Positions 15,198-24,128 of a stretch of DNA of 64,000 bases are shown piece by piece. This DNA is from Chloroflexota bacterium (GTDB lineage Bacteria > Chloroflexota > Dormibacteria > Dormibacterales > Dormibacteraceae), in the NCBI GenBank assembly GCA_005881275.1, contig VBEF01000036.1, forward strand, positions 42,504 to 106,503, written 5' to 3'. A program made the position numbers and the translations under genes. Each line of letters starts with the position of its first letter. Position 1 is the first letter of the stretch. Below the pieces are notes generated by a model. It was not told where the DNA came from, made no database searches, and saw only the letters and a list, made by a program, of their open reading frames with translations.

Positions 15198-15943
15198 TCG
15201 CCGTCATCACGGGGGCTTCTTCAGGAATCGGTGCCGCGACCGCGATCGCGTTGGGTCGGCAGGGCTACAAGGTCGTCGTAGGAGCGCGCCGTGTGGAACG
15301 CCTCACGCGAGTCGCGGGCGAGGAGGGAGTGGCCCTGCGACTCGACGTCACAGACGAGGACAGCGTCCGGGATTTCGTGCGCGAGGTGTCGAAGCGCTTC
15401 GGTCGGATCGACGTGCTCGTCAACAATGCCGGGGGGGCGCTCGGCCTCAACCCCGTGGAAAAGGCGCTCGACGACGAGTGGATCACGATGTGGAAGACGA
15501 ACGTTCTGGGGTTGATGTGGATGACACGCGCCTGTCTGCCGCTACTCCGGAAGGCGAAGCACGGCCACATCGTCAACATAGGCTCGATCGCAGGGTTCGA
15601 GACATACAAGGGCGGCGCCGGCTACACCGCAGTGAAGCACGCCGTGCGTGCCATCACCAAGACGCTCCGCCTGGAGCTGAACGGAGAACCTATTCGCATC
15701 ACAGAGATCGCGCCCGGGCTGGTCGAGACGGAGTTCAGCGTCGTCCGCTTCCACGGCGACCGCAAGGCCGCCAGGGCTGTCTACGAGGGACTCAAGCCGC
15801 TCACGGCGGAGGACGTCGCGGATTGCGTGCTGTTCGCGGTGACGCGACCCGCGCATGTGGACATAGACGAGATTGTCGTCCGGCCGGTCGCTCAGGCTAC
15901 AGCGTCAGTTGTCGCTCGCAAACCGAGGCGAGCCGGGCACTAG
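15188..15943 (+). CDS. Short-chain dehydrogenase/reductase
   Basis: TPIAVITGASSGIGAATAIAL Rossmann motif, NNAGG, YTAVKHAV; reachable only from CTG at 15188. Confidence 0.85.
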   Translation: MTPIAVITGASSGIGAATAIALGRQGYKVVVGARRVERLTRVAGEEGVALRLDVTDEDSVRDFVREVSKRFGRIDVLVNNAGGALGLNPVEKALDDEWITMWKTNVLGLMWMTRACLPLLRKAKHGHIVNIGSIAGFETYKGGAGYTAVKHAVRAITKTLRLELNGEPIRITEIAPGLVETEFSVVRFHGDRKAARAVYEGLKPLTAEDVADCVLFAVTRPAHVDIDEIVVRPVAQATASVVARKPRRAGH

Positions 15944-16878
15944 GGAATCAGCAGGATTTTCCCGGTCGTCTTGCGAGCCTCCAGGTCGGTGTGCGCCTGG
16001 CGCCCCTGCGCGAGTGGATAGCGGGTGCCTATCCGTACCTCGAGCTTGCCCTGCCGGATGAGGTCGAACACCTGCCCCGCGCGTTCGCGGAGCATATCCG
16101 GCGTGCGCGTATAGGTCTGGATCGTGGGCCGCTGCACGTACAGCGAGCCGTGCTTGGCCAGCAGCATGACTGGGAGAGGGTCGGGCTGGCCGCTCGCCGC
16201 GCCGTACACGATGATCTTGCCGAAAGGCTTGATCGCTTTCAGACCCTCATAAAACGTGGTCTGGCCTACGCCGTCGTAAACAGCCGCGATCCCTTCGCCG
16301 CCGGCGATCTGGCGGGCGCGATCGGCAAATCCTTCGTAACGAAGCACTTCTTCGGCGCCCGCCTGGCGAGCCAGATTTGCCTTTTCGTCTGTCGAGGTCG
16401 TGCCTATCACGTGCCCGCCGCGCAGCTTCGCGATCTGGGTCAGCAGCAACCCGACGCCGCCGGCGGCCGCGTGCACGATGACCCAATCGCCTTCCCGGAT
16501 CGGATATGAGTCGAAGGCGAGGTAGTGGGCCGTGATCCCCTGGAGCAGGGCGGCGGCCGCAAGCTCGAACGAAACACCGTCCGGGATCGGAACGAGGTTG
16601 TCGCGATTCGCGGCCACGCGCTCGGCGTAGCTGTGGGGAACGTTCATCCAGGCCACGCGTTCATCGGTCCCGACGACCTTGCCCGCGCCTTCGACGCCGA
16701 CGATCGCAGGAGGCTTCTGGCCGTAGTCGCGGCCCTCGCGCTCATACACGTCTCGGAAGTTGACGCCGACCGCCTCGACGTCGACCACGACCTCGCCGGC
16801 GCGCGGGGAGGGATCCGGCACCTCTTTGTACTCGAGCACCTCGGGCCCCCCGTTCCGCTCGAAAACTACTGCGCGCAT
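15940..16878 (-). CDS. Quinone oxidoreductase / zinc-type alcohol dehydrogenase family
   Basis: MRAVVFERNGGPEVLEYKEVPDP..., VHAAAGGVGLLLTQIAKLRGGHVIGT. Confidence 0.88.
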   Translation of the reverse strand: MRAVVFERNGGPEVLEYKEVPDPSPRAGEVVVDVEAVGVNFRDVYEREGRDYGQKPPAIVGVEGAGKVVGTDERVAWMNVPHSYAERVAANRDNLVPIPDGVSFELAAAALLQGITAHYLAFDSYPIREGDWVIVHAAAGGVGLLLTQIAKLRGGHVIGTTSTDEKANLARQAGAEEVLRYEGFADRARQIAGGEGIAAVYDGVGQTTFYEGLKAIKPFGKIIVYGAASGQPDPLPVMLLAKHGSLYVQRPTIQTYTRTPDMLRERAGQVFDLIRQGKLEVRIGTRYPLAQGRQAHTDLEARKTTGKILLIP

Positions 16879-16900
16879 CAAGTAGATCCTCCTACTTGAT
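16877..16900 (-). promoter_or_regulatory. 9-bp hairpin ATCAAGTAG-(GAGGAT)-CTACTTGAT with SD in loop
   Basis: Perfect inverted repeat immediately at the start codon of the oxidoreductase gene. Confidence 0.6.
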
Positions 16901-16922
16901 CAAACCGTCAACTTCGGCGATT

Positions 16923-17318
16923 TCATTCGTAATAGGAGTCGTTGTACTCGATCCAGCCGGGATCGGGACAGCCGCTCGAAGTGTGCACATGAGTGCAGTG
17001 AACGCCGTAGCGCGGCCCAGGATCGATGTAGAGCCGGCCGTGGATCACGACACCGTCTCCTTTGTGCACCGGGACGCCTTGTGCGAGGTTGGTGTTGTGA
17101 TCCACCTCGAGGATCTCGCCGGTCGTGGTCTTGACCTGAAATCGCTCGTGATCGCCGTTCTGCACCGGGTCGCTCACGACGGTTGCGTCGAACGTGACCT
17201 CGGCGCCACTCGTGTTGTTCTGAATGTCCTGGTGCAGGCTCTGGTCGTCGGCCGACTCGCGGCCGCCGCACGCGAACAGGAGCAGCGCGGCGCTGGCGAC
17301 AGCCGCGGCCCGATTCAT
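16923..17318 (-). CDS. DUF3465-like putative lipoprotein
   Basis: Lipobox-like LLLFACGG, VHKGDGVVIHGRLYIDP, CTHVHTSSGCPDPGWIEYN; 4-nt overlap with hisA stop. Confidence 0.7.
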   Translation of the reverse strand: MNRAAAVASAALLLFACGGRESADDQSLHQDIQNNTSGAEVTFDATVVSDPVQNGDHERFQVKTTTGEILEVDHNTNLAQGVPVHKGDGVVIHGRLYIDPGPRYGVHCTHVHTSSGCPDPGWIEYNDSYYE

Positions 17319-18031
17319 GTCGTCGCCAGCGCCTCCCGGAGGGAGATCCGCCCTTCGTAGATCGCCTTGCCAAGGATGACCGCCTGGGCACCGGCTTCCG
17401 CGGCGTGGGCGATGTCGTCGATCGAAGCGATTCCGCCCGAGTATCCGAGCTCGTGGCCTGTCATCTTGCGCACCTTGGTCAGCGTCGCCAGATCGGGTCC
17501 TGACATGGTCCCGTCGCGGTCGATGCAGGTCAGGATGATCCCGGCCAGCGGCAACTTGTCCCACCGGCCGACCAACGAGCCGACCACCACCGGCGCGGTG
17601 TCCATCCAACCGCCGACCGCCGCCTTGTTGTCACGGATGTCGAGCGCCGCGAGGATGCGGCCCGGATGCCGTCTGGCGCAGCTCTCGAAGAGCCGTGAAT
17701 CCTTGACCGCGGCTGTGCCCATGATGACCCAATGGGCGCCGTGGTCGATGAGCGAATCGACCGCCTCCACGCTGCGCACCCCTCCGGCCACCTGCAGGCC
17801 CAGGTCTCCAACCTCCAGGAGCCGCCTGATCACGCTCCTGTTGTGACCGCTTCCCCGCGCCGCATCCAGGTCCACGACGTGCAGCCGCTGGGCGCCGGCT
17901 GCGATGAACTTCGCGGCCATCTCGACCGGATCATCCGAATAAACGGTCGGGTGTTTGTAGTCGCCCTGCGTCAGCCGCACGCAGCGACCGGCGAGGATGT
18001 CGATGGCGGGAATCACGACCACGCCGCTCAT
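17315..18031 (-). CDS. hisA: HisA-like ProFAR isomerase
   Basis: VIPAIDILAGRCVRLTQGDY, QVAGGVRS, YSGGIASIDDI. Confidence 0.9.
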   Translation of the reverse strand: MSGVVVIPAIDILAGRCVRLTQGDYKHPTVYSDDPVEMAAKFIAAGAQRLHVVDLDAARGSGHNRSVIRRLLEVGDLGLQVAGGVRSVEAVDSLIDHGAHWVIMGTAAVKDSRLFESCARRHPGRILAALDIRDNKAAVGGWMDTAPVVVGSLVGRWDKLPLAGIILTCIDRDGTMSGPDLATLTKVRKMTGHELGYSGGIASIDDIAHAAEAGAQAVILGKAIYEGRISLREALATT

Positions 18032-18054
18032 GGTGCTCCGGTCAGGCTGGAAAG

Positions 18055-18546
18055 CTAGCGGTAATTCGTGAACTGGAGCGGGACGGGGATGTCCTCCGCC
18101 TCGCGCAGCGCCTTGATCACGAGCTGCAGCGTGTCCTTGTCCTTGGACGTGACACGCAGCTGGTCGCCCTGAATGCGTACCTGCAACTTTGGCGAAACGT
18201 TTTGAATCCGTTTCCGCAGGTCGCGAGCGAGGTCGTCCGTGATCCCGGCGTTCAGGTTGACCTCGATCTGGCCGCGGCCCCTGCCGATCGTCTTCGGGTC
18301 GCCGGCCTTGAAGAGCTTCGGTGAAAGCTGGCGGCGAGCCGCCTTTTCGCGCAGCACCTGGAGCGCGGCCCTCGCGCGATCCTCGCTGGCCGACTCGATG
18401 ACGATCACATCACCCCGATTGTCGTAGGCGGTCGCCGTGTCTTTGAAGTCGAAGCGCGTGCTGACCTCGCGGCGAGCCTGGTCCACGGCGTTGGTCAGCT
18501 CCGCCGGGTCGAACTCGGACACGACGTCGAACGAGTACTCAGCCAC
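18055..18546 (-). CDS. yajQ: YajQ family nucleotide-binding protein
   Basis: SFDVVSEFDPAELTNAVDQARREVSTRFDFK. Confidence 0.92.
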   Translation of the reverse strand: MAEYSFDVVSEFDPAELTNAVDQARREVSTRFDFKDTATAYDNRGDVIVIESASEDRARAALQVLREKAARRQLSPKLFKAGDPKTIGRGRGQIEVNLNAGITDDLARDLRKRIQNVSPKLQVRIQGDQLRVTSKDKDTLQLVIKALREAEDIPVPLQFTNYR

Positions 18547-18931
18547 TGCCCGAGCTGAAGATGGCGTTGAGGCCCACGATCACCGCGACGATCGCGAGGG
18601 CGATGCCGGCGACGGATGAGATCGCCAGGAGGGCTCCGATACCGGCGGTGCCTTCGTCCAGTGCCTCGGGGGGAGGCTTGTCGTAAGGGTCGGGACCGTA
18701 ATCGAGGTCGTAGACACCTTCCTGACGTGCGCGCTGAACGAGCTCCTCGAGCACCGGCTTGCCCCCAGGCGGGAGCGGCCTGCCCTCGAGGTTGGCGACC
18801 GCCTCCTTGAGGTTGTCCCGCGTCTTGCCAAGCTCTGCGACAACCGCGTCGAGCGTCTGCATCGCGGCGGGGGTCGGGTGCTCACGGCGGAGGTCGGCGA
18901 TGATGCCGTAGAGGCTCACGTCGCGATTCAT
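18539..18931 (-). CDS. Hypothetical protein with C-terminal TM segment
   Basis: MNRDVSLYGIIADLRREHP...; ATGA-type overlap with yajQ. Confidence 0.5.
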   Translation of the reverse strand: MNRDVSLYGIIADLRREHPTPAAMQTLDAVVAELGKTRDNLKEAVANLEGRPLPPGGKPVLEELVQRARQEGVYDLDYGPDPYDKPPPEALDEGTAGIGALLAISSVAGIALAIVAVIVGLNAIFSSGSG

Positions 18932-18985
18932 ATCAGATGAAGCCTGGGCCGTGCAGGTGAGCACCGGGTCGCCCTAATACACTTA

Positions 18986-19957
18986 ATGCCAATGGGTGTG
19001 GACACCAAAGCCAAGGCCGCGGTGAAGAAACCGGCCGCTCACCCGAACACTTGGGTCTTCTTCGAGGGAGATTTCGCGCGCTACAACGATGTGAAGCTCG
19101 GCCTCATGACCCACGCGCTCCACTACGGAACCGCTGTGTTCGAGGGGATCCGAGCGTACTGGAACGCGCCAAAAAACCAGCTCTTTCTCTTGGAGCCGGC
19201 CGCGCATTACGACCGGATGAAGCGCTCCGCCAATGTCATGCGGATGACGCTGCCTTACTCGACCGAAGAGCTCGTGAACTTCACGCTTGATCTCCTGCGG
19301 CGCAACGAGTTCAAGTCGGACGTGTACGTCCGGCCGCTGCTCTACACGTCAAGTGAGGAGATCGGCGTCCGCCTGCACAACCTGAACCGCGGGTTTTTCA
19401 TCTACGCGATTCCCTTTGGCAACTACGTGGAGATCGAGGCCGGCATCAGATGCATGGTCAGCTCCTGGCGGCGGGTTCCCGACCAGGCCCTGCCCGCCCG
19501 GGCCAAGATCACGGGTTCCTACGCGCAGGCCGCACTCGCCAAATCGGAGGCGGTCGAGGGAGGGTTCGACGAAGCGATCGTGCTGTCGATCGACGGTCAC
19601 GTTTCCGAGGGCTCGGCGGAAAACGTGTTCATGCTCAAGGACGGCGCCTTTATCACGCCGCCGGTGACCGACGACATCCTCGAGGGCGTGACCCGGCAGC
19701 TGCTCATCAAGGTGATCGGCGAGGAGCTGAACCTCCCGGTGCTCGAGCGAAGCATCGATCGCACCGAGCTATACACATGTGATGAGCTCCTGCTGTGCGG
19801 CACCGGCGCGCAGATCTCACCCGTGATCGAGGTCGACCGCCGGCCGGTCGGCAACGGCAAAGTCGGCGAGTTCACCCAGGAGCTTCAGAACATCTACTTC
19901 AGCGCAGTGCGCGGCGACACCCCGAAGTACAAGGACTGGACGATCCCGGTCTACTGA
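18986..19957 (+). CDS. ilvE: Branched-chain amino acid aminotransferase
   Basis: HYGTAVFEGIRAY, ITGSYAQAALAKSEA, EGSAENVF; ATG 18992 is an alternative start. Confidence 0.93.
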   Translation: MPMGVDTKAKAAVKKPAAHPNTWVFFEGDFARYNDVKLGLMTHALHYGTAVFEGIRAYWNAPKNQLFLLEPAAHYDRMKRSANVMRMTLPYSTEELVNFTLDLLRRNEFKSDVYVRPLLYTSSEEIGVRLHNLNRGFFIYAIPFGNYVEIEAGIRCMVSSWRRVPDQALPARAKITGSYAQAALAKSEAVEGGFDEAIVLSIDGHVSEGSAENVFMLKDGAFITPPVTDDILEGVTRQLLIKVIGEELNLPVLERSIDRTELYTCDELLLCGTGAQISPVIEVDRRPVGNGKVGEFTQELQNIYFSAVRGDTPKYKDWTIPVY

Positions 19958-19972
19958 GAGCGCCGCCCCCCT

Positions 19973-19996
19973 CCCGGATAGTCCGGACTATCCGGG
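19973..19996. repeat. 24-bp perfect palindrome CCCGGATAGTCCGGACTATCCGGG
   Basis: Self-reverse-complementary; its right part is repeated at 20023-20038. Confidence 0.7.
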
Positions 19997-20053
19997 GTTT
20001 GCGTCGGAGTCCGTGTCGCTTCGTCCGGACTAACCGGGTAAGGTGCGTGCGCC

Positions 20054-21190
20054 GTGCACAAAGTGGTGGTTGCGCCGAATGCTTTCAAGGGGACGCTGAC
20101 CGCCACCGAAGCTGCCGCGGCGATCGCGCGCGGCGTGCGCGAGGTCTTTCCGGACGCCGAAGTCGTCGAGGTCCCGGTCGCCGACGGTGGCGACGGCACG
20201 GTCGAGGCGCTCGTCTCGGCGAGCCATGGTGAGTACCTGATCGCGGGCGTGGAAGGACCGCTCGGCGATCCGGTCTCGGCGAAGTACGGCGTGATCGAAT
20301 CCGGGCGGACCGCGGTGGTCGAGCTCGCCGCGGCCAGCGGCCTGACGCTCCTTTCGCCCTCTCGACGGGATCCGCGGAAAACATCCACCTATGGATTCGG
20401 TCAGCTCCTCGAAGCGGCGCGGCGAAGCGGCGCAGTCACGATCATCGCGGGCATAGGGGGTTCCGCCACCAACGACGGCGGAGCGGGTATGGCCCAGGCC
20501 ATCGGTTACCGCCTGCTGGACGGAACAGGCCGTGACCTGCCGCGCGGCGGCGCCGCCTTGTCGCGCCTGGAGCGCATCGACGCCACCGGCTTTGACCGGC
20601 AGTGGGAGGCGGTCCGGGTGAAGGTGGCCTGCGACGTGACAAACCCCCTGACGGGGCCGCTCGGAGCAAGCGCCGTTTACGGGCCGCAAAAAGGAGCCGA
20701 CGCGACAGCCGTTCGGGAGCTGGACGCCGCGCTGGCCCGGCTGGCCGAAGTCATCGAGCGGGATCTAGGCAAGCGGGTGGCTGACATTCCCGGCGCCGGC
20801 GCGGCAGGGGGGGCGGGGGCCGGCATGGTCGCCTTCCTGGACGCGGTCCTCCTTCCCGGCGCGCCGCTCGTGGTCGAGGCGGCCGGGCTCGACGCCAAGC
20901 TCCGGGGGGCCAACCTTGTGATCACCGGCGAGGGCCGCGTCGACGAGCAGACGGCTTACGGGAAGGCGCCTGGCGAGGTGGCGCGCCGCGCGCAGGCCGT
21001 GGGCGTCCCAGTCTTGCTGTTGGCGGGCGGCAAGGGGCCGGGATGGGAAGCGTTGAGCAAGTTGGGCGTGACCTCCGTGGTCACGCTGACGGATGAAGGG
21101 GTGAACCTGGGCCAGGCCATAAATGGGCCATCGCGGATGCTTACGCGGGCCGCCGTAGTAGCCTGCCGCAGGCATTCATGGACGAGGTAA
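20054..21190 (+). CDS. Glycerate kinase (GlxK/GarK family)
   Basis: VVAPNAFKGTLTATEAA, VADGGDGTVEAL, GIGGSATNDGGAGMAQAIG. Confidence 0.92.
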   Translation: MHKVVVAPNAFKGTLTATEAAAAIARGVREVFPDAEVVEVPVADGGDGTVEALVSASHGEYLIAGVEGPLGDPVSAKYGVIESGRTAVVELAAASGLTLLSPSRRDPRKTSTYGFGQLLEAARRSGAVTIIAGIGGSATNDGGAGMAQAIGYRLLDGTGRDLPRGGAALSRLERIDATGFDRQWEAVRVKVACDVTNPLTGPLGASAVYGPQKGADATAVRELDAALARLAEVIERDLGKRVADIPGAGAAGGAGAGMVAFLDAVLLPGAPLVVEAAGLDAKLRGANLVITGEGRVDEQTAYGKAPGEVARRAQAVGVPVLLLAGGKGPGWEALSKLGVTSVVTLTDEGVNLGQAINGPSRMLTRAAVVACRRHSWTR

Positions 21191-21960
21191 AGCCAAAGCC
21201 GGCCGGCAAGGAAGGGAGCGAGCCGTCGGACGTCGAGCTCGTCAGGGCCTACCGGAAGGGAGATGCCCACGCGTTCGAAGAGCTCCACCGGCGGTATGTC
21301 GCGTCGATCTTCCGGCTCGTCCGCCGCAAGCTGGGCGACGCGCTGCTGGCTGAGGACATCGCCCAGGAGACCTTCATGAAGGCCCTCCGGATGATGGAGA
21401 GGGTCGACGAGTCGTTCAACTTCGGTGGCTGGGTCCATACCGTGGCCAGGAACCTCTGCTACGACGAGCTGCGCCGGCGGCAGCGTGACTTGCGCGTCGA
21501 CGGGACGACGGAAGAGGAAGAAACCGAGCTCATGACCAACCTTCCGTCGACGGCCCACTCCTTTGACCCGGTGCTCGTCCAGGAGTCGAATGAGACCCGC
21601 CGCCAGGTCTGGCAGGTGGCGCAGCGCCTGCCCGAGAAGTACCGCCTGGTGCTCACCCTTCGCGAGCTCCAGGATATGAGCTACCGGCAGATCGCCCGCA
21701 CGCTGAAAATGTCGGAAAGCGCGGTCGAGACTCTGCTGTATCGGGCGCGCCTTCGGTTCAAGGAGGAGTACCTGGCCTCGCAGCGCGAGGGTGAGCTCAC
21801 GCACGAGGAGGCCCTGCCACTATTGGCCCCGTACCTCGCCGGCAAGCTGCGCCGGCCGCAGGCGGAAGCCGTGCGCAGCCACATAGCGACATGTACCAAA
21901 TGTGCCCGCCGGATCGGGCGGCGACGGCTCAAAGACCAGCGCAGGAGTGAAGCTAAATGA
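21178..21960 (+). CDS. ECF-type RNA polymerase sigma factor with C-terminal HxxxCxxC zinc finger
   Basis: DIAQETFMKALR, FGGWVHTVARNLCYDELRRR, MSYRQIARTLKMSESAVETLLYRAR; C-term HIATCTKCARR. Confidence 0.88.
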   Translation: MDEVKPKPAGKEGSEPSDVELVRAYRKGDAHAFEELHRRYVASIFRLVRRKLGDALLAEDIAQETFMKALRMMERVDESFNFGGWVHTVARNLCYDELRRRQRDLRVDGTTEEEETELMTNLPSTAHSFDPVLVQESNETRRQVWQVAQRLPEKYRLVLTLRELQDMSYRQIARTLKMSESAVETLLYRARLRFKEEYLASQREGELTHEEALPLLAPYLAGKLRRPQAEAVRSHIATCTKCARRIGRRRLKDQRRSEAK

Positions 21961-21982
21961 CGGTTAGTACAGTAGGTGTGAA

Positions 21983-22540
21983 ATGGCTCGGATAGTCGTC
22001 CGGTTCTTCGACGACGAGACCGTGGAGGGCGTAGCCCGCGATCTCGATTTCGACGAGCCTGACTTCCTGGTCGAGGTCGATGACGCCGGCGGCCTGGAGA
22101 ACAACGAGACGGCCTGGATCCCGCTCACGGCCGTGAAATGGGTGGAGCTTCAGCGCGACAAGGAGCTGGCCGACACGCCGACCCGCAAGGTGGCGATCCG
22201 CTTCCTGGACGGGGAGGTGCTTCGGGGCCATCTCGACGGCACCCTGGAGCGGCACCGCTACGGCGTGGTGCTCCACCTCCACGCGGAGCAGAGCGATAGC
22301 CCGATCCGCAAGCTCGGGATCCCGTTTTCAGCCGTCAAAGCGCTCTTTTTCGTCCGCGAGTTCGACGCGCGTGGCGAGGAGGCCGGCACTGCCTCCGACG
22401 CGTACCTGGCCCGGCGGACGATGGCCCCGCTGCTCGACGTGCTCGAGGAGATGGACATGCTGACCCGGCTCCACCGGGACGGACTGCTCTCGGACCACGA
22501 GTACGCAAGCAAGCGCACACTCGTTCTGGAGCGCCTCTAG
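21983..22540 (+). CDS. Hypothetical protein with duplicated beta-rich domain and C-terminal SHOCT-like helix
   Basis: Repeats VVRFFDDETVEGVARDLDF... and VAIRFLDGEVLRGHLDGTL...; C-term LHRDGLLSDHEYASKRTLVLERL. Confidence 0.6.
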   Translation: MARIVVRFFDDETVEGVARDLDFDEPDFLVEVDDAGGLENNETAWIPLTAVKWVELQRDKELADTPTRKVAIRFLDGEVLRGHLDGTLERHRYGVVLHLHAEQSDSPIRKLGIPFSAVKALFFVREFDARGEEAGTASDAYLARRTMAPLLDVLEEMDMLTRLHRDGLLSDHEYASKRTLVLERL

Positions 22541-22603
22541 TCCAGAGCCCTCTCCTTCATGGGGGTGGCCCGAAGGGCCGGAGGGGCCCGTAGAATTCCG
22601 AAC

Positions 22604-23521
22604 GTGGCCGAACGCAACGGTTCGGGTAATGGAGACGGCTCTGTGAAGGGTTCCTTCAAGGTGAAGGCCGGGCTGGCCCAGATGCTGAAGGGCGGCGTCA
22701 TCATGGACGTCGTCACCGCCGAGCACGCCCGCATCGCGCAGGAGGCGGGCGCATGCGCGGTCATGGCCCTGGAGCGGGTCCCCGCCGATATCCGCAAGGA
22801 AGGCGGTGTGGCGCGCATGTCTGACCCGGATCTGATCAAGTCGATCATGGCCGCGGTCACGATCCCGGTCATGGCCAAGTGCAGGATCGGCCACTTCGTC
22901 GAGGCCCAGATCCTCGAAGAGCTTGGCATCGACTACATCGACGAGTCGGAGGTCCTGACCCCCGCTGACGAAGAGAACCACATCGACAAACACCCTTTCA
23001 AGGTTCCTTTCGTGTGCGGTTGCCGCGACCTGGGCGAAGCGACTCGTCGCATCGCTGAAGGCGCGGCCATGATCCGGACCAAAGGCGAGGCCGGCACCGG
23101 CAATGTCGTCGAGGCCGTACGCCACGCGCGGGCCGTCAACGCCGGGATCCGCAACCTGCAAGGCATGAACCACGCGGAGCTTGTGCACGAGGCGAAGCAG
23201 ATCGGCGCCCCCGTTGAGGTTCTCGCCGAGTGTCAGAAGCTCGGCCGCCTTCCAGTCGTCAACTTCGCCGCCGGCGGCATCGCGACGCCGGCCGACGCGG
23301 CCCTGATGATGCAGCTGGGAGTCGACGGGGTGTTCGTCGGGTCAGGCATCTTCAAGTCGGAGGACCCCTTGAAGCGTGCCAAGGCGATCGTCGCGGCGAC
23401 CACGTACTTCGACAAGCCGGAGGTCCTGGCCGAGGTTTCCGCCGGTCTCGGCAAGGCCATGCACGGCCTCGAGATCCCGACCATTCCGAAGGACGAGCTT
23501 CTCGCTGCCCGAGGCTGGTAG
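22604..23521 (+). CDS. pdxS: Pyridoxal 5'-phosphate synthase lyase subunit
   Basis: [45 protein letters not shown]; start taken at GTG 22604. Confidence 0.96.
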   Translation: MAERNGSGNGDGSVKGSFKVKAGLAQMLKGGVIMDVVTAEHARIAQEAGACAVMALERVPADIRKEGGVARMSDPDLIKSIMAAVTIPVMAKCRIGHFVEAQILEELGIDYIDESEVLTPADEENHIDKHPFKVPFVCGCRDLGEATRRIAEGAAMIRTKGEAGTGNVVEAVRHARAVNAGIRNLQGMNHAELVHEAKQIGAPVEVLAECQKLGRLPVVNFAAGGIATPADAALMMQLGVDGVFVGSGIFKSEDPLKRAKAIVAATTYFDKPEVLAEVSAGLGKAMHGLEIPTIPKDELLAARGW

Positions 23522-23534
23522 ATCTCCCCGGTCG

Positions 23535-24128
23535 GTGAAGCTCCGGGCGCCGCTCATCGGGGTCCTCGCGATGCAGGGTGCCTTCGCTGAGCACATGCGC
23601 GCTCTGGAATCCGCCGGCGCGCGCACGCGATTGGTGCGCGAGCGTGAAGACCTCGACGGACTCGACGGGATCGTGCTTCCCGGAGGCGAGAGCACGACCA
23701 TGGCGATGCTGATGGAGCGGACCGGCCTGCTCGAACCGGTCCGTGACGCAATTCAAGGTGGGCTTGCGACGCTTGCCACCTGTGCGGGGATGATCCTGCT
23801 CGCGCGGGACATCACCGACGGAATGCCCGACCAGCGCAGCCTCGGCCTGCTCGACATCGGTGTGCGCCGCAACGGATACGGCCGGCAGGTCGAAAGCTTC
23901 GAGGCGCCCCTTCACATAGAAGGGCTCAACGGCAAAACATTTCCCGGCGTCTTCATCCGCGCGCCGCTGGTCGAACGCGTTGGCGACGTGCATGTGATGG
24001 CGATGCACGATGGCCACCCGGTGGCGGTACGGCAAGGGCGAATCGTTGCGCTTGGCTTTCATCCAGAATTGAGCGGCGACCTCCGGCTGCACCGAGAGTT
24101 CGTGCGCCTTGCAAGCGGTTCCAGCTGA
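23535..24128 (+). CDS. pdxT: Pyridoxal 5'-phosphate synthase glutaminase subunit
   Basis: IGVLAMQGAFAEHMRALE, LPGGESTTM, LATCAGMILLA, GFHPELSGD. Confidence 0.95.
   Translation: MKLRAPLIGVLAMQGAFAEHMRALESAGARTRLVREREDLDGLDGIVLPGGESTTMAMLMERTGLLEPVRDAIQGGLATLATCAGMILLARDITDGMPDQRSLGLLDIGVRRNGYGRQVESFEAPLHIEGLNGKTFPGVFIRAPLVERVGDVHVMAMHDGHPVAVRQGRIVALGFHPELSGDLRLHREFVRLASGSS

Noticed and set aside
17315-18031. Calling HisA a bifunctional HisA/TrpF (PriA)
   Set aside because: Could not decide from motifs alone; would need alignment of the PriA-specific residues and a genome search for trpF.
22566-22590. GGCCC-GAA-GGGCC hairpin before pdxS as a terminator
   Set aside because: No T tract follows and the next bases look like a promoter (TAGAAT); could be chance in GC-rich DNA.
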